Below, piece after piece: positions 62,234 through 64,000 of a DNA stretch of 64,000 nucleotides. How positions within the stretch are numbered: position 1 is the stretch's first letter; each line of letters opens with the position of its first letter. Origin of the DNA: Microbacterium terregens (GTDB lineage: Bacteria > Pseudomonadota > Alphaproteobacteria > Sphingomonadales > Sphingomonadaceae). The stretch spans positions 1 through 64,000 of the forward strand of contig NZ_BSEX01000022.1 in assembly GCF_027922045.1 (NCBI RefSeq), read 5' to 3'. The notes under the pieces are model-generated. The model saw nothing but the letters and a program-made list of their open reading frames with translations, was not told the origin of the DNA and searched no databases. A program made the position numbers and the translations under genes.

Positions 62234-63015
62234 CAGAGAAACGCGGCCGCGCTTTTCCAGAGCATGTAGGCCGCCACCACGAAGATCAGGACGGCGAAGA
62301 CCGTGGTGAGCGTGCCGCCCGTACCGAGGCGCTTCGCGATGCGCGTGCCGATCAAGCCGCCGACAACTCCACCGGCGATGAACACGAAAGCCAGCGGCCA
62401 GTCCACCAGACCCGAAAATGCGTAATTGGCGGCCGTCGTCAGCCCGAACGCGGTGACGGCGATCAATGACGTGCCGACGGCGTTCAGGATCAGCATGCCC
62501 GTCGATCCGATCAGGCCGGGGACGATCAGAAAGCCCCCGCCGATGCCGAAGAAGCCCGAGAACAGACCGGTGCCGAGGCCGTAGCCCAGCACCTTCGGCG
62601 CCTTTTCCCGGTTGCACTCCGCCCCCGGGTTGCCCGTGTCACCGCGCCCGCGCAGCATCAGGACGCCGACGACGACCATGACCAGTGCGAACAGGAACAG
62701 GAGCTTGCCGCCGTCGACGGCCTTGCCCGCGGTAGAGCCGAACAGGGCGCCGATGACGCCGGCGGTCGCATACATGCCGCCACAGCGCCATTTGACGTTA
62801 TGCGCCCTTGCATGGCCGATCAGCCCCGTGGCGGCGTTAGCCGCGACGGCGAACGCGCTCGTGCCGATGGCGAGATGGGCGTCGGGCACGCGCACCAGAT
62901 AGACCATGAGTGGGACGGCGAGGATCGAGCCGCCCCCGCCGACAAGCCCGAGGGTAAAGCCCACCAGGCTGCCGGATAACGCACCCAGCAGATACTGGAT
63001 CGGTTCGAGGGTCAT
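62233..63015 (-). CDS. sulfite exporter TauE/SafE family protein
   Basis: 260 residues with about eight helices. GLVGGGGSILAVPLMVYL and FGIGGGFLIVPGLIG are the two TauE/SafE repeats (FAM-G-x-GGG-x-x-x-P). It probably exports sulfite or another sulfur anion made by the persulfide dioxygenase. Overlaps the SQR-like gene upstream by four bases. Confidence 0.87.
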   Translation of the reverse strand: MTLEPIQYLLGALSGSLVGFTLGLVGGGGSILAVPLMVYLVRVPDAHLAIGTSAFAVAANAATGLIGHARAHNVKWRCGGMYATAGVIGALFGSTAGKAVDGGKLLFLFALVMVVVGVLMLRGRGDTGNPGAECNREKAPKVLGYGLGTGLFSGFFGIGGGFLIVPGLIGSTGMLILNAVGTSLIAVTAFGLTTAANYAFSGLVDWPLAFVFIAGGVVGGLIGTRIAKRLGTGGTLTTVFAVLIFVVAAYMLWKSAAAFL

Positions 63016-64000
63016 GCCGCTTTGCCGATCTTATGCGGAGCCGCCATCCATTCATGGCCTTTCAGCATGCCTTGCCAGTAAATCGGGGGCAGCATCCGCT
63101 CCTTCAGGAACCAGGCAGCGCGCGTCGGGCGCGTGCCGTTCAGCAGCCACGACGGAAAGCTGGGGAGCAGTTTTCCACCATAGCCGAACTCGGCGAGGAC
63201 GATCTTGCCGCGCTCGACGGTGAGCGGGCACGACCCATAGCCGTCATAGTCGACAACAGGAGGCTTGCCTTCGAGTGCGGCGAGCGCGTTGACCGCCACC
63301 ACGGGTGCCTGCTTGCGGGCTGCCGCAGCCGTCTTCGCATTGCTCGTCCCCGCAGCATCGCCCAAGGCAAAGACGTTGTCGTATCGCTTGTGGCGCAGCG
63401 TCGCCTCATCGACCTCGACGAAGCCGTTTGCCGCCGCGAGCGAACTTTTGGCAACGACGTCATGCGACACCTGCGGCGGCACGACGTGGAGCATGTCGAA
63501 CCCGCGCTCGATCCGCTCGCTGACACCGTTCTGCTTGCGCTCGAAGGTGGCAATACGCCGATCGGCGTCGACCGCGACGAGGTTGGATTCGAGCTTGAGG
63601 TTGATCCTATACTTCTCGACATATTCCATCAGCGCAGGGACATAGGTCGCGACGCCGAACAGCGCCGCACCGGCGTTGTGAAATTCGACGTCGATCGCGG
63701 GGAGAACACCGCGTTCGCGCCAGATGTCGCAGGACAGGTACATCGCCTTTTGAGGCGCGCCGGCGCACTTGATCGGCATCGGCGGTTGCGAGAACAGCGC
63801 GCGTCCCCGCTGCAATTCCTGGACAAGCTGGTAGGTGTAGGGCGCCAGATCGTAGCGGTAGTTGGACGTGACCCCGTTGCGGCCCAACGCTTCGGTAAGC
63901 CCCGCGATCTTCTCCCACGCCAAACGCAGGCCGGGGGCGACGATCAGGACACGATAGGCGATCGTATCCCCGTCGCCCAGGGTGATCGCCTGACGCTCGG
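63012..64000 (-). CDS. sqr: sulfide:quinone oxidoreductase-like flavoprotein, 3' part
   Basis: The frame is open through the right window edge, so only the C-terminal ~328 residues are visible. MPIKCAGAPQKAMYLSCD is the SQR motif with the catalytic Cys; DNVFALGDAAGTSNAKTAAA is the FAD-binding GD motif; ALEGKPPVVDYDGYGSCPLTVERGKIVLAE-like C-terminal parts fit the type II (SQRDL) group. It would oxidise sulfide to persulfide for the downstream dioxygenase. The GCGTTTGG codons near 63923 are internal, not a start. Confidence 0.88.
   Translation of the reverse strand, partial: ERQAITLGDGDTIAYRVLIVAPGLRLAWEKIAGLTEALGRNGVTSNYRYDLAPYTYQLVQELQRGRALFSQPPMPIKCAGAPQKAMYLSCDIWRERGVLPAIDVEFHNAGAALFGVATYVPALMEYVEKYRINLKLESNLVAVDADRRIATFERKQNGVSERIERGFDMLHVVPPQVSHDVVAKSSLAAANGFVEVDEATLRHKRYDNVFALGDAAGTSNAKTAAAARKQAPVVAVNALAALEGKPPVVDYDGYGSCPLTVERGKIVLAEFGYGGKLLPSFPSWLLNGTRPTRAAWFLKERMLPPIYWQGMLKGHEWMAAPHKIGKAA

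Overview
This window reads as an accessory metal-resistance region from an alphaproteobacterium, most likely a sphingomonad (Sphingomonas, Sphingobium or Novosphingobium). The evidence is the high GC content, chains of ATGA-overlapping genes, a cytochrome P450 that resembles the Sphingomonas paucimobilis fatty-acid alpha-hydroxylase P450 SP-alpha, and plasmid-type genes (an ArdC-like fragment, a DUF6118-like gene). Whether it is a plasmid or a chromosomal island cannot be decided from the sequence alone. No tRNA, rRNA, transposase or CRISPR array was seen.

Layout. 0-1.45 kb: plasmid-type genes starting with the 3' end of an ArdC-like gene. 1.5-4.0 kb: Mn exporter mntP behind a yybP-ykoY Mn riboswitch, then an rcnR/rcnA Ni-Co pair. 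4.1-10.6 kb: first czcCBA-type RND exporter. 10.6-13.5 kb: DUF305, a small lipoprotein and a membrane-protein operon (MgtC, DedA, DUF3147). 13.6-20.7 kb: a minus-strand operon with SRPBCC, two MliC-like lipoproteins, an orphan fliE, bestrophin, ZIP- and CDF-like transporters, a P1B-4 ATPase and a HAD phosphatase. 20.8-26.9 kb: second czcCBA. 26.9-30 kb: FTR1/cytochrome c permease and a CDF exporter controlled by a divergent MerR regulator. 30-32.6 kb: a minimal mer locus (merR, merT, GDCCVxC protein; no merA or merP) and a retropepsin-PDZ protein. 32.6-34.6 kb: the P450 and a frame-disrupted DUF6118 gene. 34.7-37.5 kb: copper ATPase copA with a CueR-like regulator. 37.7-39.05 kb: a restriction-endonuclease-like protein.

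39.1-56.4 kb is a large copper region: DUF4396, a 16-Cys copper-storage-like protein, copC/copD, an orphan fliQ, a CnrY/CnrX/CnrH-like ECF sigma locus, the multicopper oxidase copA and copB, cytochrome c, PepSY, DUF305 and DUF411 proteins, and a cusCBA-F type Cu/Ag exporter. Six promoters here share an exact AGGGRT-N14-CGTA architecture and are probably the regulon of the local ECF sigma factor. 56.4-58.1 kb holds a glutaredoxin-MauE gene behind a classical mer-type operator with a divergent MerR, plus an HNH nuclease. 58.3-64 kb is a sulfur module: TsdA-like cytochrome, persulfide dioxygenase, two DsbA-like proteins, an Lgt-like/TlpA fusion, TauE/SafE and the 3' part of a sulfide:quinone oxidoreductase.

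Taken together the region exports Mn, Ni/Co, Zn/Cd/Co and Cu/Ag from cytoplasm and periplasm, oxidises and stores copper, imports or handles Hg and Fe/Pb, and detoxifies sulfide and persulfide. The most notable signals are the six-site ECF promoter family, the two orphan flagellar export genes embedded among metal genes, an RcnR-type operator in front of a Mn riboswitch, and a mer-type operator paired with a MerR that lacks one of the three Hg-binding cysteines.
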